Translations under genes and position numbers: made by a program
Notes under the pieces: generated by a model
Databases searched by the model: none
What the model saw: only the letters and a program-made list of their open reading frames with translations
Told to the model about the DNA's origin: nothing
Origin: Persicaria tinctoria
Lineage: Eukaryota; Streptophyta; Magnoliopsida; Caryophyllales; Polygonaceae
Length of the DNA: 64,000 nt
Direction of reading: 5' to 3'
Assembly: GCA_037127255.1 (NCBI GenBank)
Contig: JBANSL010000005.1
Location: 62,001 to 126,000 of the forward strand
Part shown: one piece after another, positions 25,501 to 35,892 of the stretch
Numbering within the stretch: the first letter of the stretch is position 1
Layout of the letters: each line of letters starts with the position of its first letter

Positions 25501-27891
25501 CAAACAGGTTGGAGGGTGTGCATAGACTATCGCAAGCTGAACACAGTAACTAGGAAGGATCACTTCCCTCTCCCCTTTATTGATCAGATGCTAGAACGCC
25601 TTGCTGGGCGCCCCTATTATTGCTTTCTTGATGGATATTCTGGATATTTTATGGTAGAATAGGGAATTGTTTTGGGTCACATAGTCTCTGCAAAGGGTAT
25701 TGAGGTCGATAAGGCGAAGATTGATGTAATTCAATCTCTGCCTTATCCTACTAATGTGCGCGAAGTTCGTTCTTTCCTAGGCCATGCAGGTTTTTATCGC
25801 AGGTTTATCAAAGACTTTTCAAAGATATCTTCACCCTTGTGCGAGCTTCTGAAGAAAGATGTGACCTTTGCACTCACACAAGAGTGCAAGGAGGCGTTCG
25901 ACCAGCTGAAAGGACGCCTCACTAGTGCACCAATCATTCAGGCACCAGACTGGTCTCGCCCATTTGAGATCATGTGCGATGCGAGCGACTATGCGGTGGG
26001 AGCAGTGCTAGGCCAAAAAGAGGGAAGAGCCTCTCATGTGATCCATTATGCTTCCATGACTCTGAATGGAGCGCAGCGCAACTACTCCACCACTGAGAAA
26101 GAAATGCTAGCTGTGGTGTTTGCACTGGAGAAGTTTCGACAGTATCTGCTTGGGGTTAAAGTGATTATCTACACAGATCACGCAGCCCTCCGCTACTTGA
26201 TAACAAAGAAGGAGACAAAGCCACGATTGATTCGATGGGTTCTTTTGCTCAGCGAATTTGATGTGGAGATTAAGGACAAGAAAGGAGCGGAGAATTTGGT
26301 GGCTGACCACTTAAGCAGATTGGTGAATGAGGAGGACAAGCCGGAGTCACAGAAACCCATCTTAGGCACGTTTCCGGATGACACATTATGCAGAATCGAG
26401 CACAAAAGCACACCGGAGCCTGACGCGCCCACGCCCCGCACTGGCGCGCCCGCGCCACAGGCTGACGCGCCCGCGCTGCTCTATGGCGCGCCCGCGCTGA
26501 TCTCTGACGCGGCCGCGTCGTCCCCTGACGCGCCCACGCCATTGTTTCTCAGCCCATCTCAGTCCGTTCTACGACTTCACTCCGTAAGCCCTTGGTACCG
26601 GGACATTGTGAACTACTTAGTTTGTGGGGAATTTCCTCCGGATCATACCAAGGCCCAGACGGAGAAGGTTCGAAGAGAAGCAAACCACTATATTTGGGAT
26701 GACCCATACCTTTGGAAATATTGTGCTGATCAGGTTATTCGTCGTTGTCTTCCAGATAATGAGGTACGATCTGTTCTTGAATTTTGTCATTCTCAAGCAT
26801 GTGGGGGACATTTTGGTGCCAATAAAACGGCTAGAAAAGTGCTTGAATCTGGTTTTTATTGGCCACATATTTTTAAAGATGCTTATTCTTTCTGCAAGGC
26901 ATGTGATAGGTGTCAAAGATTAGGGAATATCTCTCAAAGGAATGAAATGCAACAATCACCAATGATTTTTTGCGAAATCTTTGATGTTTGGGGCATTGAC
27001 TTTATGGGACCTTTTCCTAGTTCTTGTGGGAACTTGTATATTTTACTTGCGGTGGACTACGTTTCCAAGTGGGTGGAAGCGAAGGCCACCAGAACTGATG
27101 ATTCTAAAGTTGTGGCAGGGTTCTTGAAAAGCAATATTTTTGTCAGGCATGGTATTCCTAGAGCGCTGATTAGTGACAGGGGTACCCATTTCTGCAACAA
27201 AACTGTGACTGCCGTGCTTAAGAAATATCATGTCACACATAGAGTTTCCACCGCATACCATCCACAGACGAATGGCCAAGCAGAGGTATCCAATAGAGAA
27301 ATCAAAGCCATTCTCGAGAAGACTGTGAATCCTAACAGGAAGGATTGGAGTTTGAGACTTGATGATGCTTTGTGGGCTTATCGCACTGCTTACAAAACTC
27401 CAATTGGGATGTCTCCTTTCAGACTTGTCTATGGGAAGGCATGTCATCTTCCTGTTGAGCTGGAGCACAAGGCTTGGTGGGCTGTGAAACAATACAATAT
27501 GCAGAGTGACGGGGTTGGAGAACACAGGAAGCTACAGTTAAGTGAGCTCGAGGAGTTACGGTTGGACGCCTATGATAATGCGGCAATCTACAAGGCGAAG
27601 ACCAAGGCTTGGCATGACAAGCACATCCATAGGAAGGACTTTAAAGCTGGTGACAAAGTCTTACTTTTTCAGTCTCGCCTGAAACTCTTCGCTGGGAAGC
27701 TCAGGTCAAAGTGGGGGGGGCCATACATTGTTGCTGAAGTTTTCCCACATGGAGCTGTAGAGTTATATGACCCGGATAGCCACAAGAAGTTCAAAGTGAA
27801 TGGTCAAAGGCTTAAGACATACTATGAAGGGTTCACAAAGGAGGCTATGGATGAGTTAGTTTTGGAGGAGCCAAATGCAGAGTTAGAATAG
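22591..27891 (+). pseudogene. Athila gag-pol polyprotein with RT core deleted
   Basis: The ATG at 22591 (MVRTRATDPHLVDFDWEIDR) is preferred to 22546 because it matches the usual start. Gag occupies roughly 22800-23400 with a following Cys/His stretch (CEICGDNFHPTDACP). The aspartic protease is near 24460 (MLDLGASINVLP; DLGA is normal for this lineage). RT begins near 25290 (WRVCIDYRKLNTVTRKDHFP) but goes from DGYSGY straight to FMVE, then TAG (25660-25662), then [12 protein letters not shown], so the catalytic aspartates are absent. RNase H (25940-26330: [17 protein letters not shown]), the integrase zinc finger ([10 protein letters not shown]) and core ([19 protein letters not shown]) follow in the same frame. 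Alanine/proline linkers lie at 23980-24090 and 26420-26540. Confidence 0.9.
23980..24090 (+). repeat. GC-rich 21-bp array in the gag-protease linker
   Basis: Five units of 21 bp with core G(G/A)CGCGCCCGCG, read in frame as heptapeptides of the type DAPALLS and GAPALPS. A related array of six units lies at 26420-26540 in the RNase H-integrase linker ([14 protein letters not shown] and so on). Further cores occur at 21440-21585, 28405-28550 and 30865-31010. Confidence 0.9.
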
Positions 27892-28634
27892 TCAAAAAGG
27901 CTTGGTCGAGCCAGCGACGTGAAACAAAGGCGCTGCTTGGGAGGCAACCCAAGGTATTGCATTCTTTCCTTTAACTCGATTTTATTCTAACTTGTAGGTA
28001 ATAAAGACGGAGTTTCTGGTGACGAATTGCACCCGCATTTCGGACCCACTGCACCCGCAGTGTTATTTTCGTCAAAAAAAAAAAAAAATTAAATCCGGCC
28101 ACGGGCTGGAAAACCCACTTCGGGCCAGCCCGCCAGCTTCAAGCCCATCATCAAATCACCAGCATCAAAACCCTACCTACACCCCACACTCTCTTCCCCA
28201 CATCACCCTCACCACACATTCTCTCCTCTCACACCAACACACTCCCACCTCTCTCCTACCTCACAAACACCCCACCCCCACCTGGACCACTCAGCCACCG
28301 GCGAGCCCCACCAGGACGCCTACAAACCGGCACCGGAGGAACCTCGGCGGGCCCCACATCAACGAGCCGGTTTCGACGATTTTCAGATCTGCAGAAGTCG
28401 CCGACGCGGCCGCACCACCCCTAACGCGCCCGCGCCTGTCAGAGAAACCCACCAGGAGGCTGACATACCCGACGCGGCCGCGCTCCCATTCGACGCGCCC
28501 GCGCTGCTCCTCGACGCGCCCGCGCCACCTCCAACTTGGCCGCGTCTGCCCCTGCGCCGAGACTCCGCTGTTCTTCGTGAGTTACTTCTGCTGTCCTTTC
28601 TTCGATTCTGATTTAATCGTATTATCTATCGAAT

Positions 28635-30014
28635 ATGAGTTCATCGGAGGAAGAGGCAAGTCGATCTGATAATGGGTTAGATATGTCTGATGAGGAATTG
28701 ACTATTTACAATAAGGTTAGCTGTGTCAATTCTACCAAATACTTGCATAGACCGACACTTCAGAAACTTCAGATGCTAGAGTGTATGCAGAAATGTCTAG
28801 CTCATGCTGGTATTGGTGACTTTCTGGACTTGGGATCGGTAGGATACCCGGAACTGTGCAAGCAGTTCCTTGCGACATACCAGCTATACCTTAGAGATAA
28901 CAGTATTAGAGGGGTTGCTTTCAGATACAATGGCACTACATACAGGACTTCTGCATCAAGGTTGCGAAAGGCTTTGGGGGTCACTAAAGCCCCAACTGAT
29001 GGATGGGTGACAGCCGCGTCCGACCCAGACCTTGTTGCATTCTTCAGAGCGGTGTCTGGAGAGGACTTCTTGACCAGTAACGAGTACAACAGCAGGATTA
29101 CTCATCCTGTCTTCCGGATGTTGTGCAAGATCGTTTCTGGGACATATTATGGGCTGATTACAGATACAAAGCTTTCCATGACGCACCTAAGATTTGCCTA
29201 CAGCGCTGTGCCTACTGCAGATTATACGCCTGACTGGGTTAGGCTCTTTTTCGATGGCCTCGACAGGATCAGAAAGGATCGTAGTGCCGCTGGACCAGAA
29301 ATGGTCCAGAGCGGACTTATTACTCGAGTGGCCATTGCTGCTTGCGTTGGGCAAAATGGGTTGGAGGAGCTGGAGGAGCAGGTCATCGCAAGGACCTATA
29401 CAGAAGAGTATCTACGGAGATGCATGATGCTTGATACCGCACCGGATGGGGGAGCCATTTGGTGCACGGGCAAGAAGAAGGAGCATCAGTTCAGGCTCCC
29501 TAAGCCCCTGCCTTGGTCGGAGTCTTGGGCTGATTGGTACATTGAGGCGGATTACTTTCCGACGTCAGTTCTAGGCAGAAGGCGTCGCATGGAGGTGGGT
29601 AGCAGTAGTGGCACAGCTGGAGCTGCCACGATGGAGGATGCGCCTATGGCTCAGCAGGCCTTTGTTCAGACGGATACACAGGGTTTCACACAGAACCCAC
29701 ATCAAGAGATGCCTGCTTATCAGCACGGTTGGGATTCTCAACCGACATTTCAGAGCCAGCAGGACGCACATCAGTGGGCCCCTTGGCCCCAACAAGCTTT
29801 TCAGGATGCCCATCAGCAGCCCCACCAGTGGGGCTACCTGGTTGATCAGATTGGCCTTCTGCGCCAAGACGTGGGGAGTTTGACGACAGTGACGAACCAG
29901 ATTCTCCACCAGCAGGCCGACATCCTAGAGGGCTTCGGCGAGTTCAGAGAGATGAGGGAAGAGCTGCGCCGCATGCGAGAGGACTACTCTCGCCACTATC
30001 CACCACCTCAGTGA
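28635..30014 (+). CDS. Athila extra ORF downstream of integrase (ATHILA ORF-1 family-like)
   Basis: An uninterrupted 459-codon frame starting MSSSEEEASRSDNGLDMSDE, in the position that holds env-like or extra ORFs in Athila elements. The middle shows a folded-looking segment (YRTSASRLRKALGV, THPVFRMLCKIVSGTYYGL, DTKLSMTHLRFAY) of the kind found in the Athila ORF-1 family. The C-terminal third is Gln/His-rich and ends in a helical LRQDVGSL...REELRRMRED stretch, probably a coiled coil. I see no signal peptide or transmembrane segment, so an envelope function is not supported. Its leader (28400-28560) carries GCGCGCCCGCG cores. It is intact, unlike pol. Confidence 0.7.
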   Translation: MSSSEEEASRSDNGLDMSDEELTIYNKVSCVNSTKYLHRPTLQKLQMLECMQKCLAHAGIGDFLDLGSVGYPELCKQFLATYQLYLRDNSIRGVAFRYNGTTYRTSASRLRKALGVTKAPTDGWVTAASDPDLVAFFRAVSGEDFLTSNEYNSRITHPVFRMLCKIVSGTYYGLITDTKLSMTHLRFAYSAVPTADYTPDWVRLFFDGLDRIRKDRSAAGPEMVQSGLITRVAIAACVGQNGLEELEEQVIARTYTEEYLRRCMMLDTAPDGGAIWCTGKKKEHQFRLPKPLPWSESWADWYIEADYFPTSVLGRRRRMEVGSSSGTAGAATMEDAPMAQQAFVQTDTQGFTQNPHQEMPAYQHGWDSQPTFQSQQDAHQWAPWPQQAFQDAHQQPHQWGYLVDQIGLLRQDVGSLTTVTNQILHQQADILEGFGEFREMREELRRMREDYSRHYPPPQ

Positions 30015-30166
30015 GTCCGTCTGTCTCCTTTCTCCCTACTTATTTCGGTCTTCTTTCACATTGAGGACAATGCTTCATTCAAGTATGGGGGAGGGAAAGG
30101 ATTCACACATCATGTACATATTTTATTTCAGCATTATTTTTGTACAGTTTCTGCACTTGATTATTC

Positions 30167-30206
<40 letters not shown>

Positions 30207-30677
30207 AATCAAAATCCTGGGATGAGTTGAAAACCCGAAAGGGCGACTCAGGCAAAAAGCAGGTAGTCTGGCGAGCCTTAGGCTTTGGCAATATGAGACT
30301 TGAGGGAAGTGAGAATGTTTATGTGAGCACCATCTTTGAAAAAAAAATGAGTGGCTTGGTGAAAACCCGAAAGGGCGCCTTGGCAAGATGAGCGTTTACT
30401 TTGAATGTTTAGGATTGATCTGTTGGCGAAGGCGACATAAGAAGTGGAGTGATAAGGAGGTTTTCGGGTAGGCCACTGGGAGCTATAAGGTGTAGATGGG
30501 TGAGATAAAATTGTAAGTCTCATTTCCTATTTTGATTGTCTTTTGTGCTGATTATTGTTGAGATGGTGGAAACTACTAGTACTTAGTGTTCATTTTCCTT
30601 GTACTGTCTGTGAACCTTTGAGATTTATAATGAGAGTAGGCTTAACTTCTATGCTTACTCGGGACGAGTAAAGGTTT

Positions 30678-30692
30678 AAGTATGGGGGAATT
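30678..30692 (+). other. Polypurine tract of the Athila element
   Basis: AAGTATGGGGGAATT lies immediately before the 3' LTR (TGATATGC at 30693). A similar AAGTATGGGGGAGGG occurs at about 30081, following GAGGACAATG, a pairing common in Athila-type elements. A poly(A) run of about 37 lies between, at 30170-30206. Confidence 0.75.
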
Positions 30693-31513
30693 TGATATGC
30701 GATATATTCCATAGCGCATTTAGTAGTTTTTGTCATCACTTACATGTCATTATGAGAGATATTTGTGTGAACTTGGTGATTCGGAACATGTTGAAGAAGT
30801 TGAAGAAATCATGCAAGTTACAGAAGTAAAGAAGATCGGAAGCAGCTGGAAGACTGAGAGTCTGACGCGGCCGCGCTGCACTTGGCGCGCCCGCGCTGCT
30901 ACCCGACGCGACCACGCTGCTAGGAAGAAGTGGCCGCGCTGATGCAACAGATGGAAGAGTGAAGACGAGGCTGGCGCGCCCGCGCTGCACTTGGCGCGCC
31001 CGCGTCGGACCCTGAAGACGGATTCTTATCCGAGTTTCCTTATCCTATTAGTTTAATATTTTATTATTATATTTGTACGGGATGTTAAACCCGATTTAAT
31101 TAGTTTATATAGGCCGAGAAGGCAGTAGAGAAGGAGGAGGTTATTTTCCAGAGACGTATTTTCCCTTTTGTTCATCTCACAAACCCTATGGAGAACTAAC
31201 TCTCCTTTGTTACACTTGGTTCTTTGAAGCCTTCAATTGATTTGGTTGTGAGTATTCTACTCTTGTTTGTCCTTTGTTAATTGTTTCGGTCTCCTGAGCT
31301 TATTGCTTGATTGCTTATTATTGGTTAATCTGGATTGATCACCTAGGTTTATCGATACTAGTCATATTGCTAGGGTTTCCAATTCCAGGTTTGGGATTGT
31401 AGATTCATTGTAGCAAACACAATCTCCATACGCGGGTTGCTTGTGGTAGATTGTGAGGGAGATTCGATTACAGGCTATTTTAACGGGTTGTTGGAATCGC
31501 TTGTATCTCACTA
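30693..31513 (+). repeat. Athila 3' LTR, shorter than the 5' copy
   Basis: 821 bp nearly identical to 21266-22086, ending in TATCTCACTA. The last 425 bp of the 5' LTR (22087-22511) are missing. The next bases are CGGAG, equal to the five bases before the 5' LTR. Confidence 0.85.
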
Positions 31514-31790
31514 CGGAGCGAAGTCGAGCAATGGCCGAGCGAGCCGAAGGCGGAACCGGAGGCCTACGAACGCTGGATCTGGAGAGACGAAGGTTGAAGA
31601 AGGACTTAGCGAGCGAGCAAGGGAGGGAGACGGTGGTGAGCGAGCGTCGAAGAGAGGGAGGGAGCGAGCGTCGGAGCGAGGGAGCGAGCGAGCACCGGAG
31701 CGAAGGAGGCCGACGGCGGTGGCGTCGAGCGCGGAGCGGGATGGATTCCTCTTCGCAGAAATCGGAGGAAGAAGATAGGATTTTGATAAA
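31514..31790. other. Right flank of the Athila insertion
   Basis: GAGCGAGCG-rich, low-complexity sequence that seems continuous with 21200-21265 once the element is removed. The open frames here are arginine/serine low-complexity strings and I do not regard them as genes. Confidence 0.4.
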
Positions 31791-31854
31791 ATTACAAAAA
31801 TCACCCTACAAATATGAGAAATTAAAAAAACTATCTATATTTTATTATGTGATC

Positions 31855-31950
31855 CATAATCTATATTTTTATTTTTGCACAACAAAATGTTATATTTGCA
31901 CAACATACGATTATATTTGCACAATTTACGGTTATATTTGCACGACAAAA
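31855..31950. repeat. Short tandem repeat, about 22-bp unit
   Basis: About four copies of a unit close to TATATTTGCACAACATACGAT. Confidence 0.7.
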
Positions 31951-32074
31951 TGTTAAAAAAATAAAAAAATAAAACTAGACTTGCTTCAATTTATTCTGAA
32001 TCGTTTACAGTTTATTGAGAAAGTATGAAATTATATTAAGATAAAATAAGATCATGTTGAGAATAAATTCACAA

Positions 32075-32475
32075 GTCTCGATTGTCGTGCAACTCTTAAA
32101 ACAGAGTCGTCAAATTCTTACAACAGAGTCGTGCAACTCTTAAAACAAGAGTCGTACAACTCTTAAAACCGAGTCGTGCAACTCTTAAAACAGAGGCGTG
32201 CAACTCTTACAAGAGAGTCGTGCAACTCTTAAAACAAGAGTCGTGCAACTGTTACAACAGAGTCGTGCAACTATTAAAACGGAGTCGTGCAACTCTTAAA
32301 ACATGGTCGTGCAACTCTTAAAACAGAGTCGTGCAACTCTTGCAACATAGTCGTGCAACTCTTACAACATAGTCGTGCAACTCTTACAAGAGAGTCGTGC
32401 AACTCTTATAACAAGAGTCGTGCAACTCTTACAACAGAGTCGTGCAACTCTTACAACAGCGTCGTGCAACTCTAA
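32075..32475. repeat. Minisatellite array 1, about 22-bp unit
   Basis: Some 18 imperfect copies of GTCGTGCAACTCTTAAAACA(GA), with AAAACA/ACAACA/ACAAGA variants. Any open frames are periodicity artefacts. Confidence 0.9.
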
Positions 32476-32706
32476 AATTTCATAGTGTTATTCATGAAAT
32501 TTATAGTTGTATTCATACAAACTAAAATCTAATTTGATTCTTCTTAAACTAAAAATCTAATTTGGGCACATTATAATATTATTCTTGCACTTTTTAATCT
32601 AATTTGGTTCTTAAACTGTATTTTAAAGTTGCACAACCGTAGTTTAGAGTTGCACAAATGTAGTGTCAGCATCTTTTTCTATTTTGTTAATCAGAGAAAA
32701 CAACTA

Positions 32707-32804
32707 GTGTCAACGGTGTTTGCAATTTTAGTGATGAAAATGTATTGATCAATTTTATTTCTTTATAACTCTGTCAGCACTAAAATTGCAAACACCGCTG
32801 ACAC
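32707..32804. mobile_element. Small hairpin element between the two arrays
   Basis: Inverted repeats of 27 bp with one mismatch (GTGTCAACGGTGTTTGCAAT... at 32707-32733 against 32778-32804) separated by 44 bp. It looks like a small MITE or foldback remnant. Target duplications are not evident. Confidence 0.5.
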
Positions 32805-32911
32805 AACCTTTAATTTATAAAAAGATGCTCTATTCACCTTGGTTCATGAATTGTATCCTCTATTCACTTTGGTTCATGCAAATTAACCTATAAAGGTAGA
32901 GAGACACCTGA

Positions 32912-33268
32912 ATTCTTAAAACAGAGTCGTGCAACTCTCAATACAGAGTCGTGCAACTCTTACAACAGAGTCGTGCAACTCTTAAAACAGAGTCGTGCAA
33001 CTCTTACAAAAGAGTCGTGCAACTCTTAAAACAAGAGTCGTGCAACTCTTACAACAAAGTCGTGCAACTCTTAAAACAGAGTCGTACAACTCTTACAAGA
33101 GAGTCGTGCAGCTCTTAAAACAAGAGTCGTGCAACTCTTACAACAGAGTCGTGCAACTCTTAACACAGAGTCGTGCAACTCTTAAAACAGAGTCGTGCAA
33201 CTCTTAAAACAGAGTCGTGCAACTCTTACAACAGAGTCGTGCAACTCTTAAAATAGAGTCGTGCAAAT
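32912..33268. repeat. Minisatellite array 2, same unit as array 1
   Basis: About 16 copies of the same GTCGTGCAACTCTTAAAACA unit in the same orientation, 440 bp downstream of array 1. Degenerate single units (TAGAGTTGCACAAC) also occur in reverse orientation near 36080-36135. Confidence 0.9.
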
Positions 33269-34732
33269 TTTCACCACTAATTGTAACTAAAGATGTGCAA
33301 CTCTAAACTAAAGTTCTGCAACTCTAAAATACGGTTGTGCAACTCTAAAAAATGTGCTGACATGAAGAAAAAAAAGTGCTGACACGAAAAAAATATATAC
33401 CGAACTACAAAGTTATTACTTAGGAAGATGACTCGATTGTAAACATGTTGCGCGGTGAATGTTCTAATACAAGTGTTAATCCTAGCATCAGATAACCTCC
33501 TCAATTTTTTTCTCAGCAACCATTTTTTGTTCTGAAAAAATTAGTGCATTCATCACTTTCATCGGGGTTCTCATGTGCCCGTGGTTGTATACTGTATGAT
33601 CAAAGTCAGAAATTGGAACTTCCCATGTCTGAAAATGTACTACTATTGTTTTCCCCTATGTATCAAAAAACACCATTAAAGAACCAACAGTGCAATTGCT
33701 TTTACCATAGCTCAGAAAAACCATGTCAAAACATTGCTATTGCATGATAAATGTAATTTTAATGGGTGAATTTTACAAGCATGTGTAAGTAATCAAGTAG
33801 CATTGTGATTTCACGAATACATCTCATATATTGGGTCAGGTTGAAGGGGAATCCTCTTTCTTGCAACTTGCAAATGATTGTGTTCGATTATGTAGCAGTC
33901 TCTAGGCGTAAGGCTGGAGTTTTACTGGGTACTGCATTTCAACTTCTCAGTCTCGAGCTCTTGCTTCAGGACTTCTAGCCTTTCAAGCAAATCAACGTTC
34001 CCCTGCATTCACCATGAAAGATGTATAAAATTGTAAACATTTAAAGCTCTAGAGCCTCCAACTTGTTCACAGCAGTGGTTTCTAGCACCGATAGCAAAGC
34101 ATATAACTCGAGCAATATAAGACTGGAAACAGGAGAAACGACGAAATATTAAGAACAGTCATAATTGCTTTCAGATTACCTTCTGTAGCAGTCCAGCCTC
34201 TTGTCTGCATCCAAATTTTCTGATTTCTTCTCAACGGACCCCTTGATCTGCGAATAAAGGTTCATAAACATAGATGAACAGCCACGAAAACAGGACATGA
34301 AAACAAAGTGTTGTTAGCTACAAGTGACATCCACACTTTCGAATTTGGCATCTTCACCTCTGATACGATTTTGGTGAGGTCTCTTGGTGCTTCTTTGTGC
34401 TTGCTTTCTGTCAGGTTCAGCAGGAAGTCTGTGAATATATTGCAGCTGTGACTACTTCTCCATTGCTCAATATGTTTGAGCTGGAAGCATCCTGTAAAGA
34501 CAAATTGGTAAGATAAGAGATCAAATATCCAAACCTATTTTGTGAATGCAAGGAATCAAAATACCAGACAAAGATCGACAGACTTAAAATTCAGCAAAAG
34601 TGGGCATAAATCACTCGTGCCACTGCCGTACTCTCACCCACATGGGTAAGCACTTACTTTCTCAATACTGATGCATCATCTCTGTCTTAACCCCTCGTTA
34701 AATGATCATCCTTTTCGTCTTTCTTCAGAATG

Positions 34733-34917
34733 ACTTTCTTCGGAATGAGGAGTCACCAGATGTTCAAAACCTTGATAGGCAGCTTCGACGGGTTTTATCT
34801 CGGATCCTACGAGACCTCAAGCAACATCCAATTGGAAAGAATGTCTACAAGAAGTACAAAGACTGCAGTTCACCGTGCATGTTAAGCACAAATTACAGGG
34901 ATGTTCAATGTTCATAA
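34733..34917 (+). pseudogene. Unidentified plus-strand exon-like fragment
   Basis: A 61-codon stretch after a plausible acceptor (TTTCTTCAG), reading NDFLRNEESPDVQNLDRQL and a basic helix, then a stop. It looks protein-like rather than random, but I do not recognise a family and no neighbouring exon on this strand could be joined. Confidence 0.3.
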
Positions 34918-35234
34918 TCATCCGAATGATTGTTAGTAGTTTGTTGCTTCTCAATGTTAGGGTTTAATTGATGTAAGGTAGTAGTATTAGTTTATTTTTA
35001 TTATTGCTGATTCTTACAGTATTATGTAATGAATTTTTAGAGTTGTGCTCAACGTAATGTGGAAGTTATTTCTTACAATATTATGTAATGAATTCTTACA
35101 GTAGATGTCCCTCTTAAAAAGCTATCTATATATTCAGTTCAATATTAAACTGAAGGCAAATAGCAACTGAAACTTGAATATAAAAAGGTACCTTTTATGG
35201 AAATTGACACTGATGGCTTGCAGTTACCCATTGA

Positions 35235-35892
35235 CTATGTTGCACGGACACGGACACGGACACGGACACGGGGACACGACACGATACGGACACGGGGAAA
35301 CGGCATTTTAAAAATTATAGGATACGATACGTTAAGGACACGACAACATAAATAATATGTTGTTTTAAAGGTCTACGCATAACTAATAGATATATCAATA
35401 AATTGAATATAAATATTAAATAAATTGAATTCGGTGACTAGTATAGTAGGGTATTTTTCTTAAATAAATTTAATATATAGATATTAATTTTAGAATTTAT
35501 AATAAAAGTGATTATTTTTAGTGGGTTTTGGGTTGTTTATGTTATTGGGCCAAATTTAGGGTTTATATTTGGATTGTTAATGAAGTGGGCCGCCTAGGTT
35601 AGAAACCTCCTTCCATCGTCTTCTTCCTCAGCCGCCTGTAAGTCATTCTCCTCTTCGCCTTCTTCCCTCCTGCTCTCTTCTCCGTTCCTCCTTCCTACCA
35701 AGCCGATAATTGCAGAGGCGGTGCATCGAAGACTGCAATTCTAGCGGCTCGTGTCCGTTTCTTCCCGGTCTCCGACACGTTGACCGTGTCCGACATCGAT
35801 CAGCCGTGTCGCAGCCGTTTCGCGCCGTGTCCCCGTGTCGTCCCGTATCGGACACATAAAACGGTGGCCGGCGGCGTGTCCGTGCAACATAG
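35235..35892. mobile_element. hAT-like non-autonomous element, 658 bp
   Basis: The terminal inverted repeats are perfect over 18 bp: CTATGTTGCACGGACACG and CGTGTCCGTGCAACATAG. It is flanked by an exact 8-bp duplication CCCATTGA at 35227-35234 and 35893-35900. ACACGG repeats extend inward from the left end and reverse-strand equivalents from the right. There is no transposase frame. The 8-bp duplication points to the hAT superfamily. Confidence 0.85.

Larger units (their letters stand above)
21266..31513 (+). mobile_element. Athila-type Ty3/gypsy LTR retrotransposon
   Basis: A 10.2-kb element: 5' LTR 21266-22511, primer-binding site 22516-22533, gag-pol 22591-27891, an extra ORF 28635-30014, a polypurine tract just before 30693, and 3' LTR-like sequence 30693-31513. 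A 5-bp direct repeat CGGAG lies on both sides (21261-21265 and 31514-31518). The LTR copies differ at only one position that I can see in 821 bp (21444 A against G), so insertion is recent. The RT core is deleted, so the copy cannot be autonomous. The lineage call rests on the PBS, the protein sequence and the ORF after integrase. Confidence 0.9.

Noticed and set aside
32287..33207. Frames such as 32287-32475 and 32995-33207
   Set aside because: Periodic peptides produced by the 22-bp minisatellite.
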